Shown: one piece after another, positions 6,772-14,093 of the stretch
Numbering within the stretch: position 1 is the stretch's first letter
Layout: each line of letters starts with the position of its first letter
Source: Bacteroidales bacterium
GTDB lineage: Bacteria; Bacteroidota; Bacteroidia; Bacteroidales; F082
Assembly: GCA_017965765.1 (NCBI GenBank)
Contig: JAGCPJ010000012.1
Coordinates: forward strand, 1 to 50,826
Direction: 5' to 3'
DNA length: 50,826 nt
Notes under the pieces: generated by a model
What the model was told of the DNA's origin: nothing
The model's input: the letters and a program-made list of their open reading frames with translations, nothing else
The model's database searches: none
Made by a program: the position numbers and the translations under genes

Positions 6772-7518
6772 ATGAAATTATTAGAAAATAAAGTGGCTTT
6801 GATTACGGGTGCCGGTCGTGGCATCGGCAAGGCCATCGCCATCCGTTTCGCCCAAGAGGGCTGCAACATTGCCTTCACGGATATCGCTTTGAACGATTTT
6901 GTTCTCGAGACCGAGAAGGAACTTCAAGCCATGGGCATCCAAGCCAAAGCTTACGCTTCCAACGCTGCCAACTTCGAAGAGACGCATCAAGTGGTTGACG
7001 AGATTGTCAAGGACTTCGGTCGTATCGACGTATTGGTCAACAATGCTGGCATCACCAAGGATACTGCCCTCAAGCGCATGACCGAGGAACAGTGGGACGC
7101 TGTCATCAACGTCAACCTCAAGTCGGTGTTCAACTTCACCAAGGCTGTGCAGCCTATCATGTGGAAGCAGAACGGCGGAAGCGTCATCAACATGAGTTCA
7201 GTTGTCGGTGTTTCGGGCAATGCCAACCAGTGCAACTATTCCGCTTCGAAGGCTGGCATCATCGGCTTCACCAAGAGTGCGGCCAAGGAGATGGGCGTTC
7301 GTAACATCCGTCACAATGCCATCGCTCCGGGATTCATCATCACGGCCATGACCAACGCCCTTCCGGAAGATGTCCGCAAGGCTTGGGAAAACCAGATCCC
7401 GCTGCGTCGCGGTGGCACCCCCGAAGACGTCGCCAACGTGGCACTCTTCCTTGCCTCCGACCTTTCTTCGTATGTCACGGGTCAGGTCATCCACTGCTGT
7501 GGCGGCATGAATTGCTAA
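6772..7518 (+). CDS. fabG: 3-oxoacyl-ACP reductase
   Basis: FabG reduces 3-oxoacyl-ACP with NADPH. It is a 248-residue short-chain dehydrogenase with the Rossmann motif ITGAGRGIGKAIA, the NNAG motif, and the catalytic set Ser143, Tyr156 and Lys160 (INMSSVVG, YSASK). The C-terminus PEDVANVALFLASDLSSYVTGQV is FabG-like. It ends in an unusual HCCGGMNC, where most FabG proteins have 'DGGM'; three cysteines in the last eight residues are notable. It is the last gene of the operon and is followed by a strong terminator. The 50-base upstream gap holds an ATCTTTAA array and an isolated TATCTTTG (6737-6744), which could be an internal promoter but lacks a -33 element. Confidence 0.94.
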   Translation: MKLLENKVALITGAGRGIGKAIAIRFAQEGCNIAFTDIALNDFVLETEKELQAMGIQAKAYASNAANFEETHQVVDEIVKDFGRIDVLVNNAGITKDTALKRMTEEQWDAVINVNLKSVFNFTKAVQPIMWKQNGGSVINMSSVVGVSGNANQCNYSASKAGIIGFTKSAAKEMGVRNIRHNAIAPGFIITAMTNALPEDVRKAWENQIPLRRGGTPEDVANVALFLASDLSSYVTGQVIHCCGGMNC

Positions 7519-7548
7519 AGATTATAATACGAGCAGATTTTTTTGAAA

Positions 7549-7574
7549 GGCACCCCGGAAGGGGTGCTTTTTTT
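7549..7574 (+). terminator. Rho-independent terminator of the fab operon
   Basis: GCACCCC (7550-7556), loop GGAA, GGGGTGC (7561-7567), then eight T. It starts about 30 bases after the fabG stop. The convergent DUF3667 gene ends at 7573, at the edge of the T tract. On the minus strand the hairpin is not followed by a T run. Confidence 0.9.
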
Positions 7575-8394
7575 ATCCAATCACAATATTGAACTCCCCC
7601 TTATTATTCAACACCACAAGTGCAAAAACGATGGCGCCGATGAACGCAATGACGAAGAGCATCAAGCAATACAACAGGACGGTCAAGATGCTTCGCCAGG
7701 CGGTCTTTACGATGCTGTAGCCCAACATCTTCCTGAAACAGGCGGTGAAGGCCACGACGATGACCAGCGGTGACAATACAAAGCCCAACGACAACGCCAT
7801 GTCGTGGTCAAACAGGAAGGTGAACTTCGTCAAGCATCGAAACAGCACCACGATGACCATGGCATACACGATGGTGATGATGTATTCCGCCCAATAATAG
7901 CGTTTGCGGTTTTCCCGGCCATAACAGGCTCGAGCCGCCACCACGAGCAACGGCAGCGTTAACAAGAAGCATAAGGTATAGTGGTTGATGAAAAAAGAAA
8001 CGATTTGCTTGATGGTGTGAAAAACCTCAATGGCTTGGGAATCATCTTGTCCGACTTCCTGTGTAAAAGCCACCTCGCTATCTTTGAACGCCTCTTGGAC
8101 CATGAATCCGGTGGTGACCGAGGTGATGAGGATGTACAGCGTCAAGGCAAGGAACAACATTGGGAAAGGGGAGAAATAACGCTTTCGTTTTCCGTTGAGG
8201 ATATCGACAATCATTGATCCAGGTCGGGAAAACAGGCTTTTGAGGGAAAACCAGATGCTGCCGTCACGGCTGATGATTGCCGCAGCCAGGTTCTCAAAGA
8301 TGAACCGCATGGTGAACCGACCTGTGTCGGCCTTCTGTCCGCATTCGGGACAAAACTTTCCTTCAAACTCGTTGCCGCAATTCAAACACTTCAT
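7573..8394 (-). CDS. DUF3667-type membrane protein with N-terminal zinc ribbon
   Basis: A 273-residue protein. It begins with a zinc ribbon of four cysteines, CLNCG then FCPECGQK (residues 4-22), followed by RFTMRFIFENL and about five to six hydrophobic segments (for example MLFLALTLYILITSV and FLLTLPLLVVAARACYG). This layout matches the DUF3667 family of Bacteroidetes, whose function is unknown. It lies 23 bases downstream of a membrane-anchored LytTR regulator on the same strand, probably one transcript, so the two may act together. The last residues overlap the T tract of the convergent fab terminator. Confidence 0.8.
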   Translation of the reverse strand: MKCLNCGNEFEGKFCPECGQKADTGRFTMRFIFENLAAAIISRDGSIWFSLKSLFSRPGSMIVDILNGKRKRYFSPFPMLFLALTLYILITSVTTGFMVQEAFKDSEVAFTQEVGQDDSQAIEVFHTIKQIVSFFINHYTLCFLLTLPLLVVAARACYGRENRKRYYWAEYIITIVYAMVIVVLFRCLTKFTFLFDHDMALSLGFVLSPLVIVVAFTACFRKMLGYSIVKTAWRSILTVLLYCLMLFVIAFIGAIVFALVVLNNKGEFNIVIG

Positions 8395-8395
8395 T

Positions 8396-8430
8396 CGGAC
8401 TTCTTGCTTCTGACTTCTTACTTCTTATTG
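8396..8430 (-). repeat. AAGAAGT word array between lytTR gene and DUF3667 gene
   Basis: Read on the minus strand, the words AAGAAGTAAGAAGT, CAGAAGCAAGAAGT tile the end of the LytTR gene and the 23-base gap before the next start. AGAAGTAAGAAG also appears across the acpP stop codon at about 6715-6726. Confidence 0.55.
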
Positions 8431-9296
8431 AATGCCTCCAATACCTTTTGCGTATAGGTCTTCGATACCGGGATGGAATCCAGACCTTCCCGTTCAAAGT
8501 CGAGGATGAAACCATCGGACTCATTGTGTAACACGCTGACTTTCTTGATGTTGACGATATAGGACCGATGGCAGCGCATGAGTGAGTTGATGTTCGAACA
8601 ACTATCCTCAATCGTCTTCATCTTGCAACGCAGCATATAGCTGGCAAGGGAGCCGCTACGTTGATAAAACACGTTGATGTAGTTGTCTTCTGCCTTGATA
8701 TAATAAAGATTGTCGAGCTTTACGGAGAGCTTCAGGTTGCCGTTGTTGTCCATCAAGTTGATGATCTCGGTGTGCTCAGGCAACACCTCGTTGTCGGATT
8801 CCACCGTATCGCTCTTGGTAAGGGTGAGCTTGCGGCGCGACTCCTTGAGCAGAATCATCAGATCGACGATAGTGTAAGGTACAGCCAAGGCGACAAAGGT
8901 GATCAATAGGCTCTTCCCAAAGATGTATCCCAAGGAATAGGAAGTGGCTTTGACTAAAAAGAAGGAGAGATAGGTGTGGAACAAGGCGATCACCACGATC
9001 TCAAGGAAAAGCCATAGCAGGTAGGCCCACATGGCGAAGTGCCTTAGTTTCCTGACACAGAAGGTCATCAGCGTGCGACTGCAGGCCAAGAAAAAGGTGC
9101 TGATGCCTACAAAGGCCACCGTTCCGAGGAAACGGCTATTGGTGCCTAACTGGAACCATGAAGTGTCGGAATAGGGCGTGTAGGCCGTCAGAAACACCAA
9201 GGCGAACAGCACGGAGATAATGACGTTCTGTGCCTGACTGAAAGGGTCGGTAAGGCACTCGGGGGCTTGCGTAATGAGCTGTTTGCGGATCTTCAT
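8418..9296 (-). CDS. Membrane-anchored LytTR-family DNA-binding regulator
   Basis: The 292-residue protein has about four transmembrane segments in the first ~165 residues (VIISVLFALVFLTAYTP, FVGISTFFLA, AYLLWLFLEIVVIALF, LLITFVALAVPYTIV). After a charged linker comes a LytTR domain at ~185-290, with YYIKAEDNYINVFY, LMRCHRSYIVNI and VSKTYTQKVLEAF. LytTR domains bind direct repeats in promoters. There is no receiver domain, so the membrane part presumably senses a signal directly. It is probably co-transcribed with the DUF3667 gene. It has an excellent promoter at 9314-9344 that reaches into the 3' end of recX. Confidence 0.88.
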   Translation of the reverse strand: MKIRKQLITQAPECLTDPFSQAQNVIISVLFALVFLTAYTPYSDTSWFQLGTNSRFLGTVAFVGISTFFLACSRTLMTFCVRKLRHFAMWAYLLWLFLEIVVIALFHTYLSFFLVKATSYSLGYIFGKSLLITFVALAVPYTIVDLMILLKESRRKLTLTKSDTVESDNEVLPEHTEIINLMDNNGNLKLSVKLDNLYYIKAEDNYINVFYQRSGSLASYMLRCKMKTIEDSCSNINSLMRCHRSYIVNIKKVSVLHNESDGFILDFEREGLDSIPVSKTYTQKVLEAFNKK

Positions 9297-9313
9297 GATT
9301 CAAAATGGGTGTG

Positions 9314-9344
9314 CAAAGATACGAAAACCATTCTATTCTTCAAA
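9314..9344 (-). promoter_or_regulatory. Promoter of the LytTR/DUF3667 unit, overlapping the recX 3' end
   Basis: On the minus strand, TTTG (9344-9341) is followed after 19 bases by TATCTTTG (9321-9314), an exact Bacteroidetes promoter. The start codon lies about 18 bases downstream of the -7 box, giving a very short leader. Confidence 0.8.
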
Positions 9345-9815
9345 ATCTTCTTTGAGGATCTCCCACACCAAATTGGCCTCAAAGCCCTTCTGCATGGCAA
9401 AGGCAGCCAGCTTGCGTTTTTTTTCGAAATCGTTTTCGGCTTTGACACTTTTGGCTTTTGCCTTTAGGATATCCAGCAGCCGTTGGCGGTAGGCACCCTC
9501 GTCATAGCCTCGCAGCGCCTCTTCGATGATGTCTTTGTCTAAACCCTTCTGAGTCAGATGGAAACGAATCTTGTTGACGCCCCAACCGCTTTGGTTGATC
9601 TTGCCGCGGACGAAAGCGTGAGCAAATCGCTCGTTGTTAACGAATCTGTTTTCAATTAGATAGTTGAGAATCGCTTCACGGTCTTTCTCCGTGAGTTCAA
9701 ACGATTTCAGTTTCTCGGTCACGTCTTTGACACAACGTTCTTGATAGGCGCAATATTTGGCCATCTTATCAAGCACTTGGTCGGCTGATAAAGGTTGGGC
9801 AGGTTGCTTGGCCAT
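9333..9815 (-). CDS. recX: Regulatory protein RecX
   Basis: RecX modulates RecA filaments. The start at 9815 was chosen because its ATG overlaps the TGA of the upstream gene (TGATG); this gives 160 residues, the normal RecX size. Another ATG two codons upstream is possible. The three-helix repeats are visible: CVKDVTEKLKSFELTEKDRE, FVNNERFAHAFVRGKINQSG, and KIRFHLTQKGLDKDIIEEAL. RFA.AFVRGK and the 'L..KG.....I..AL' pattern are family hallmarks. It is the last gene of a minus-strand run with an EIIC-like membrane protein. recA is not adjacent. Confidence 0.88.
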   Translation of the reverse strand: MAKQPAQPLSADQVLDKMAKYCAYQERCVKDVTEKLKSFELTEKDREAILNYLIENRFVNNERFAHAFVRGKINQSGWGVNKIRFHLTQKGLDKDIIEEALRGYDEGAYRQRLLDILKAKAKSVKAENDFEKKRKLAAFAMQKGFEANLVWEILKEDFEE

Positions 9816-10834
9816 CAGCATTCGATTTTCAGGTCGCCGTCCTTGATCCAGCCGATCTTGCGCAGCACCGTTCCGAAGAGCCACGAAAGCAATGCAGGGA
9901 GTACAAAGCAGACGAGCAACATGCCGATCCACATGTTGGCACCGCCTTCAGGCATGGCAGTATAGATGCCGATGGGTCCAACGAGGCCACAGGTACCCAT
10001 ACCGGAGCCGATGGGGATGTTCTCCAAATGAAACACACAGGTGGCAAGGGGTCCTGTGATGGCGGCGGCCAAGGTGGGTGGAATCCAGATGCGCGGGTTC
10101 TTTACGATGTTGCCCATCTGTAGCATGGAGGTGCCTAAACCCTGAGCGAGGAGCCCGCCCCAGCGGTTTTCCCTGAAACTCAAGACGGCGAAGCCAATCA
10201 TTTGTGCGCAGCATCCTGCGGTCGCGGCGCCTCCAGCGATGCCGCCCAAGCCAATGGCAAGGCATATTGCTGCGGAGCTGATGGGTAAGGTGAGTACAGC
10301 ACCGATGACGACGGAGACGACGATGCCCATCAGGAGCGGCTGCATTTGTGTGGCGTGCTCGATGAAGGCACCCAAGGCGGTCATCACCCTGCCGATGGCG
10401 GGACCGATGGCGAAGGCCACCAGCACGCCGCTGATGATGACCACGGCAGGGGTCACCAGGATATCGACTTGGGTCTCCTTATAGACCATCTTGCCCAGCT
10501 CGATGGCCACTAAAACGGCTACGTAGGCACCCATGGGACCACCCAACTCGTTGCCGGCGATGCCTACGGCGATGGCGCTGAACAGCACCAATCCCTCACA
10601 ACGGAGTTTGTAGGCGATGGCCACCGCGATGGCGGCTCCCGTAGCGGCTTTGGCGTATTTCGCGATGGTGACGAACACGTCCAACCCGGTCTTGTCGCCC
10701 AAGGTCTGGAAAATGGTGCCAATCAGCAGCGAGGCAAACAAACCCAAGGCCATCGCCCCCAACGCGTCCACGAAGTAGGCTTTCCAGGTCATATCGACCT
10801 TCTTCCGCTCACAAAATGCTTTGAAATTCCGCAT
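9815..10834 (-). CDS. PTS EIIC-like (PTS_EIIC_2) membrane protein
   Basis: A hydrophobic ~339-residue protein with about ten membrane segments, rich in Gly and Ala (YFVDALGAMALGLFASLLIG, GVLVAFAIGPAIGRVMTALG, CLAIGLGGIAGGAATAGCCA, GPIGIYTAMPEGG). This matches the family annotated 'PTS sugar transporter subunit IIC' of type PTS_EIIC_2. No EI, HPr, EIIA or EIIB gene is nearby, so phosphotransfer-coupled transport is not supported and its real substrate is unknown. The first codons lie inside an ATTCCGC word array, so a later start at Met15 (10792) is possible. It overlaps recX by TGATG. Confidence 0.75.
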   Translation of the reverse strand: MRNFKAFCERKKVDMTWKAYFVDALGAMALGLFASLLIGTIFQTLGDKTGLDVFVTIAKYAKAATGAAIAVAIAYKLRCEGLVLFSAIAVGIAGNELGGPMGAYVAVLVAIELGKMVYKETQVDILVTPAVVIISGVLVAFAIGPAIGRVMTALGAFIEHATQMQPLLMGIVVSVVIGAVLTLPISSAAICLAIGLGGIAGGAATAGCCAQMIGFAVLSFRENRWGGLLAQGLGTSMLQMGNIVKNPRIWIPPTLAAAITGPLATCVFHLENIPIGSGMGTCGLVGPIGIYTAMPEGGANMWIGMLLVCFVLPALLSWLFGTVLRKIGWIKDGDLKIEC

Positions 10835-10857
10835 TCCGCATTCCGAGTTCCGAATTC
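10826..10857. repeat. ATTCCGC word array
   Basis: The words AATTCCGC, ATTCCGC, ATTCCGAG and TTCCGAATTC tile the 24-base gap and the first codons of the EIIC-like gene. Related arrays occur at 11608-11632 and 44909-44938. Confidence 0.65.
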
Positions 10858-10858
10858 T

Positions 10859-11563
10859 TTAGAAGTTGATTCCTTCAATTCCGTTCGCCTTCATCAAGTC
10901 AGCCAACTTGGTGTCGTTGTCATCGACAGCGGCGAGACAGTTGGTGACGATGCGAATCTGTTTGGCAGGGTAGATGGCCATGAGGTCCTTGGCAGTCTCA
11001 TACACGCAGTAATCGGTGGCGATGCCGCAGATGTCGATGCCGTCGAACTTTTCCCATTCAATGGTCTTGGTCAGCTTCTCACCGCTATGGGCATTCTGGA
11101 AGATGCTGAACTCTTCTTTGTCGGCCAAGTCACCCTTGGTCATGTAGTGAATGCCACCCTGCACATTGTTCTGATGAGCGTCCAAGACAAACTTAAGATC
11201 AGGAAATACATTCATGCCCTCGGTACCCTGAACACAGTGGGGAGGAAACACGCCACCGTTTTCCACGAAGGAGCAGTGGTTCTTGGGGTGGGCGTCCTGG
11301 GTGACGATGACCCAAGTGTAGTTATCCAAAGCACCGTTGTCAATGGCTTTGGCCAAGCGGGTCATGGCCTCGGGACCTTTGGCGGTGGCCAAGCTGCCCG
11401 TGGTAAAGTCGATCTGCGGGTCCACGATGATGAGCATACGATTCTTTTTCACTTCTTCAGTTTTCTGGTTTTCAGTGTTTTCTTTTTTCTGATTCTTGTT
11501 TGCGCAACCGGTCATCACCAAGGCTGCGACGAGCACCATGGCTCCAATGAATGCTTTTTTCAT
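10859..11563 (-). CDS. Lipoprotein nicotinamidase (isochorismatase-fold amidase)
   Basis: The predicted reaction is nicotinamide to nicotinate plus ammonia. The 234-residue protein starts with a lipoprotein signal peptide ending LVMTGC (lipid-modified Cys20), then a Lys/Glu/Asn-rich linker to ~42. The catalytic triad matches PncA: Asp48 (IIVDPQIDF), Lys143 and Cys186 (IATDYCVYET). Likely metal ligands are Asp90, His92 and His96 (TQDAHPKNH). Most PncA enzymes are cytoplasmic; here the enzyme should be membrane-anchored outside the cytoplasm, suggesting a scavenging role. It is flanked by ygiQ upstream and the EIIC-like gene downstream, both separated by ATTCCGC arrays. Confidence 0.88.
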   Translation of the reverse strand: MKKAFIGAMVLVAALVMTGCANKNQKKENTENQKTEEVKKNRMLIIVDPQIDFTTGSLATAKGPEAMTRLAKAIDNGALDNYTWVIVTQDAHPKNHCSFVENGGVFPPHCVQGTEGMNVFPDLKFVLDAHQNNVQGGIHYMTKGDLADKEEFSIFQNAHSGEKLTKTIEWEKFDGIDICGIATDYCVYETAKDLMAIYPAKQIRIVTNCLAAVDDNDTKLADLMKANGIEGINF

Positions 11564-11593
11564 GATGGAAATTGATTATTTTGAAATTTGCTG

Positions 11594-11601
11594 CAAAAGT
11601 A
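11594..11601 (-). promoter_or_regulatory. -7 box of the nicotinamidase gene
   Basis: TACTTTTG reads on the minus strand at 11601-11594, 30 bases upstream of the ATG. No good TTG is found 19-21 bases before it; that stretch is an ATTCCGAATTCCG array. Confidence 0.5.
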
Positions 11602-11607
11602 AGAAAA

Positions 11608-11632
11608 TAATTCCGAATTCCGAATTCCGCAT
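11608..11632. repeat. AATTCCG word array downstream of ygiQ
   Basis: AATTCCG is repeated three times (TAATTCCGAATTCCGAATTC, then CGC), filling the space between the ygiQ stop codon and the nicotinamidase -7 box. Confidence 0.65.
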
Positions 11633-13450
11633 TTAAAACAACTTCCTGATCCATTCGGGTCGGCCCAATTTCTTCAGCATCGACTTCACCCATTCGCGGT
11701 TCTCGGGCTTGTACCAAAAGAAAAAGCGTTGCTGGGCGAGTTTCTCCTCCTTGGTCTTGGCCACGAAAACGGGTTCCAAGGTGTAAGGGTTGTAGCCGGA
11801 ATAATAGATCTCCGTGGCCAACGTCATCGGCGTGGGGGTGAAGTCCTGTACCTGTTCCAGATGATAACCCAGTGCCTTGGTCTTTACGGCGAGCTCGGCC
11901 ATGTCTTCCAAATAACAATCCGGATGCGATGAGATGAAATAGGGGATCAGCTGCTGGTTGAGATGTTCTTTCTCGTTCAGGAGGTCAAACTTCTTTTTCA
12001 ACTTGACAAATAGGTCGAACTTTGGCTTGCGCATCAGCTTGAGCACGGCATCACTGGTATGTTCGGGAGCGACTTTCAAACGTCCGCTGACATGCCTCTT
12101 CACCAGTTGCTCGAAGTATTCATCATACCCCATCGCTTGGTTTTCCTCGGGAGTGCAGTCGTGCAGGAACAAATCGTAGCGGATGCCGGAGCCCACCGTG
12201 GCTTTCTTGACCTTGGGATGCTGGTCAACCTCTTGGTAGATCTCGATCAGCGGGTGGTGGTCGGTGTTGAGGTTCTTGCAGACGGAGGGTTGTAGGCAGG
12301 TGGGCCGGACACATTTTTCGCACAGTTTCTCATCCTTGCCTTTCATGCGGTACATGTTGGCCGAGGGACCGCCGAGGTCGCTGATGTAGCCCTTGAAATC
12401 TTCCATCTGGGTCACCTTTTCCACTTCTTTCATGATGGATTCCTTGCTTCGGGAGGCAACGAACTTGCCCTGATGGGCCGAGATGGTGCAGAAGGCACAG
12501 CCTCCGAAACACCCCCGGTGCAGGTTGATGCTGTGCTTGATCATCTCGTAGGCTGGGATGGGGCCGCGTTTGGCATATTTCGGATGGGGCAGTCTCGTAT
12601 AAGGCAAATCAAAGGAGGCATCGATCTGTTTCGTCGTGAAAGTCGGTAAAGGTGGATTGATAATAACTCTTTGATTGCCAATATTTTGAATCAATCTTGC
12701 GGCATGTTTCTTGTTCGACTCCTCTTCGATATGCTTGAAGTTGGAGGCATAGCGCCTCTTGTCTTTCAAGCAGATCTCATGCGATACCAGCTCGATGGTT
12801 TCACCTTCAAATGCAGGTAGCGGCTGGCTTTTGTCTTGAAGAAAGAAGGTCTGTTGGATGTCTGTCAGTTCATTGACTTTACGGCCTTGCTGGAGGGCTT
12901 TGGCGATCTCCACCATGGTGTATTCCCCCATGCCATAGACACCGATATCGGCTTTGGAATCAACCAAGATGCTGGGTTTCAGGCAGTCATCCCAATAGTC
13001 GTAATGGGTCACTCTTCTCAAAGAAGCCTCAATGCCGCCGATGACAATAGGTACGTCGGGATAAAGCTTTTTCAAGATGTTGCTATAGACCACGCTGGCC
13101 CGGTCGGGACGGAATCCCGCTTCGCCGCCAGGAGTGTAGGCATCATTGCTTCTCAGTCGTTTGTTGGCGGTGTAATGGTTCACCATCGAGTCCATGCAGC
13201 CTGCCGACACGCCGAAATACAGCCTGGGTTTTCCGAACTTCTTGAAGTCGCGGAGGTCGTCCCTCCAGTTGGGCTGAGGGATGAGTGCAACCCTGAACCC
13301 TTCATGTTCCAGCATCCTACCGATGACCGCCGCTCCGAAAGCCGGATGATCCACATAGGCGTCGCCTGTGACGAACACAATATCCAACTCATCCCACCCG
13401 CGCAGGTCGGTTTCTTTCTTCGTGATCGGTAGCCAGTCGAGAAGGGTCAT
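11633..13450 (-). CDS. YgiQ-family radical SAM protein
   Basis: A 605-residue radical-SAM protein of the YgiQ/UPF0313 family, whose reaction is not established. The cluster-binding motif CxxxCxxC is Cys314, Cys318 and Cys321 in HRGCFGGCAFCTISAHQG. The N-terminal ~200 residues form a cobalamin-binding-like domain (VFVTGDAYVDHPAFGAAVIG, then IVIGGIEASLRRVTHYDYW), typical of this family. The C-terminus has the YgiQ ending (VQDFTPTPMTLATEIYYSG and RPEWIRKLF). Length is in the family range. It is first in a minus-strand run with the nicotinamidase, EIIC-like and recX genes. A -7 box sits at 13471-13464. Confidence 0.92.
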   Translation of the reverse strand: MTLLDWLPITKKETDLRGWDELDIVFVTGDAYVDHPAFGAAVIGRMLEHEGFRVALIPQPNWRDDLRDFKKFGKPRLYFGVSAGCMDSMVNHYTANKRLRSNDAYTPGGEAGFRPDRASVVYSNILKKLYPDVPIVIGGIEASLRRVTHYDYWDDCLKPSILVDSKADIGVYGMGEYTMVEIAKALQQGRKVNELTDIQQTFFLQDKSQPLPAFEGETIELVSHEICLKDKRRYASNFKHIEEESNKKHAARLIQNIGNQRVIINPPLPTFTTKQIDASFDLPYTRLPHPKYAKRGPIPAYEMIKHSINLHRGCFGGCAFCTISAHQGKFVASRSKESIMKEVEKVTQMEDFKGYISDLGGPSANMYRMKGKDEKLCEKCVRPTCLQPSVCKNLNTDHHPLIEIYQEVDQHPKVKKATVGSGIRYDLFLHDCTPEENQAMGYDEYFEQLVKRHVSGRLKVAPEHTSDAVLKLMRKPKFDLFVKLKKKFDLLNEKEHLNQQLIPYFISSHPDCYLEDMAELAVKTKALGYHLEQVQDFTPTPMTLATEIYYSGYNPYTLEPVFVAKTKEEKLAQQRFFFWYKPENREWVKSMLKKLGRPEWIRKLF

Positions 13451-13463
13451 TTAGTTTTTGATG

Positions 13464-13471
13464 CAAAATTA
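13464..13471 (-). promoter_or_regulatory. -7 box of the ygiQ-type gene
   Basis: TAATTTTG reads on the minus strand at 13471-13464, 13 bases before the ATG. There is no clear -33 TTG. The divergent operator and promoter of the XRE gene lie 40-80 bases away. Confidence 0.45.
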
Positions 13472-13511
13472 AGGATAATTGTTGATTGATAATAAAAAAA
13501 GAAACTAGAAG

Positions 13512-13542
13512 TAACCAATATTGGTTATTTTTCATATCTTTG
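13512..13542 (+). promoter_or_regulatory. Promoter with 16-bp palindromic operator for the XRE/AbiEii pair
   Basis: TAACCAATATTGGTTA at 13512-13527 is a perfect 16-bp palindrome. It sits seven bases upstream of an exact -7 box TATCTTTG (13535-13542), in the core-promoter spacer. The XRE gene starts 20 bases further on. This placement fits autorepression by the XRE protein, as in many toxin-antitoxin operons; that role is inferred. Confidence 0.75.
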
Positions 13543-13562
13543 CAGCATCAATAGGATATACC

Positions 13563-14093
13563 ATGTATGAACAATATTTAAAATACAATCATATTCCCTG
13601 CGGCGCAGTGATAGACAGGATTCGGATAAAGAAGCATTTGTCTCAACGGGAATTGGCCGAAAGGTCAAATATTATTTACCAGAGAATCAACGATTTTATC
13701 ACTGGGAGGAGGAAAATATCTCCGGAACAATCGTTATTACTTGAACGGGCTTTGGGTATTGAAATACAATGCTTTTTTTATCAAGTCCAGTCAAATCATG
13801 AGATCTATACTGCTATTAATCGTATTGCTCAATCAGCACATCCTGATTTGTCAAAATACAGGAAAGCCTTGTTTTGGGATACCACTTTTGACACCATAGA
13901 ATGGCAGCGTAATGCAGCATGGGTTATTCGTAGGGTTTTTGAATATGGAAACGCAAAAGAAATTAGGGAAACCATCCGTTATTACGGACGGGAAAGGATA
14001 AGAGGAACATTGGCAGCCCTTCAAGACCATTGGAATGAGGAAATCAGAACCCAAAATCTCACAAAGTACCTTAATGATGACATTAAGAACTAA
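13563..14093 (+). CDS. XRE-type HTH protein, probable antitoxin/regulator of an AbiEii pair
   Basis: The start at 13563 (MYEQYLKYNHIPCG) gives 176 residues; an upstream ATG at 13521 lies inside the operator and is rejected. Residues ~15-70 are a helix-turn-helix of the XRE type (IRIKKHLSQRELAERSNI, then RINDFITGRRKISPEQS). Residues ~100-160 (FWDTTFDTIEWQRNAAWVIR, VFEYGNAKEIRETIRYYG) resemble the domain I know as DUF6922, which in Bacteroidetes often precedes AbiEii-type genes. The gene is much more AT-rich than its neighbours (33% GC over 13801-13860). It overlaps the next gene and probably represses the shared promoter through the palindrome at 13512. Confidence 0.8.
   Translation: MYEQYLKYNHIPCGAVIDRIRIKKHLSQRELAERSNIIYQRINDFITGRRKISPEQSLLLERALGIEIQCFFYQVQSNHEIYTAINRIAQSAHPDLSKYRKALFWDTTFDTIEWQRNAAWVIRRVFEYGNAKEIRETIRYYGRERIRGTLAALQDHWNEEIRTQNLTKYLNDDIKN

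Noticed and set aside
7573-7574. Bidirectional use of the fab terminator for the DUF3667 gene
   Set aside because: The minus-strand side of the hairpin is followed by TTTC and then A residues, so there is no U tract for the convergent gene.
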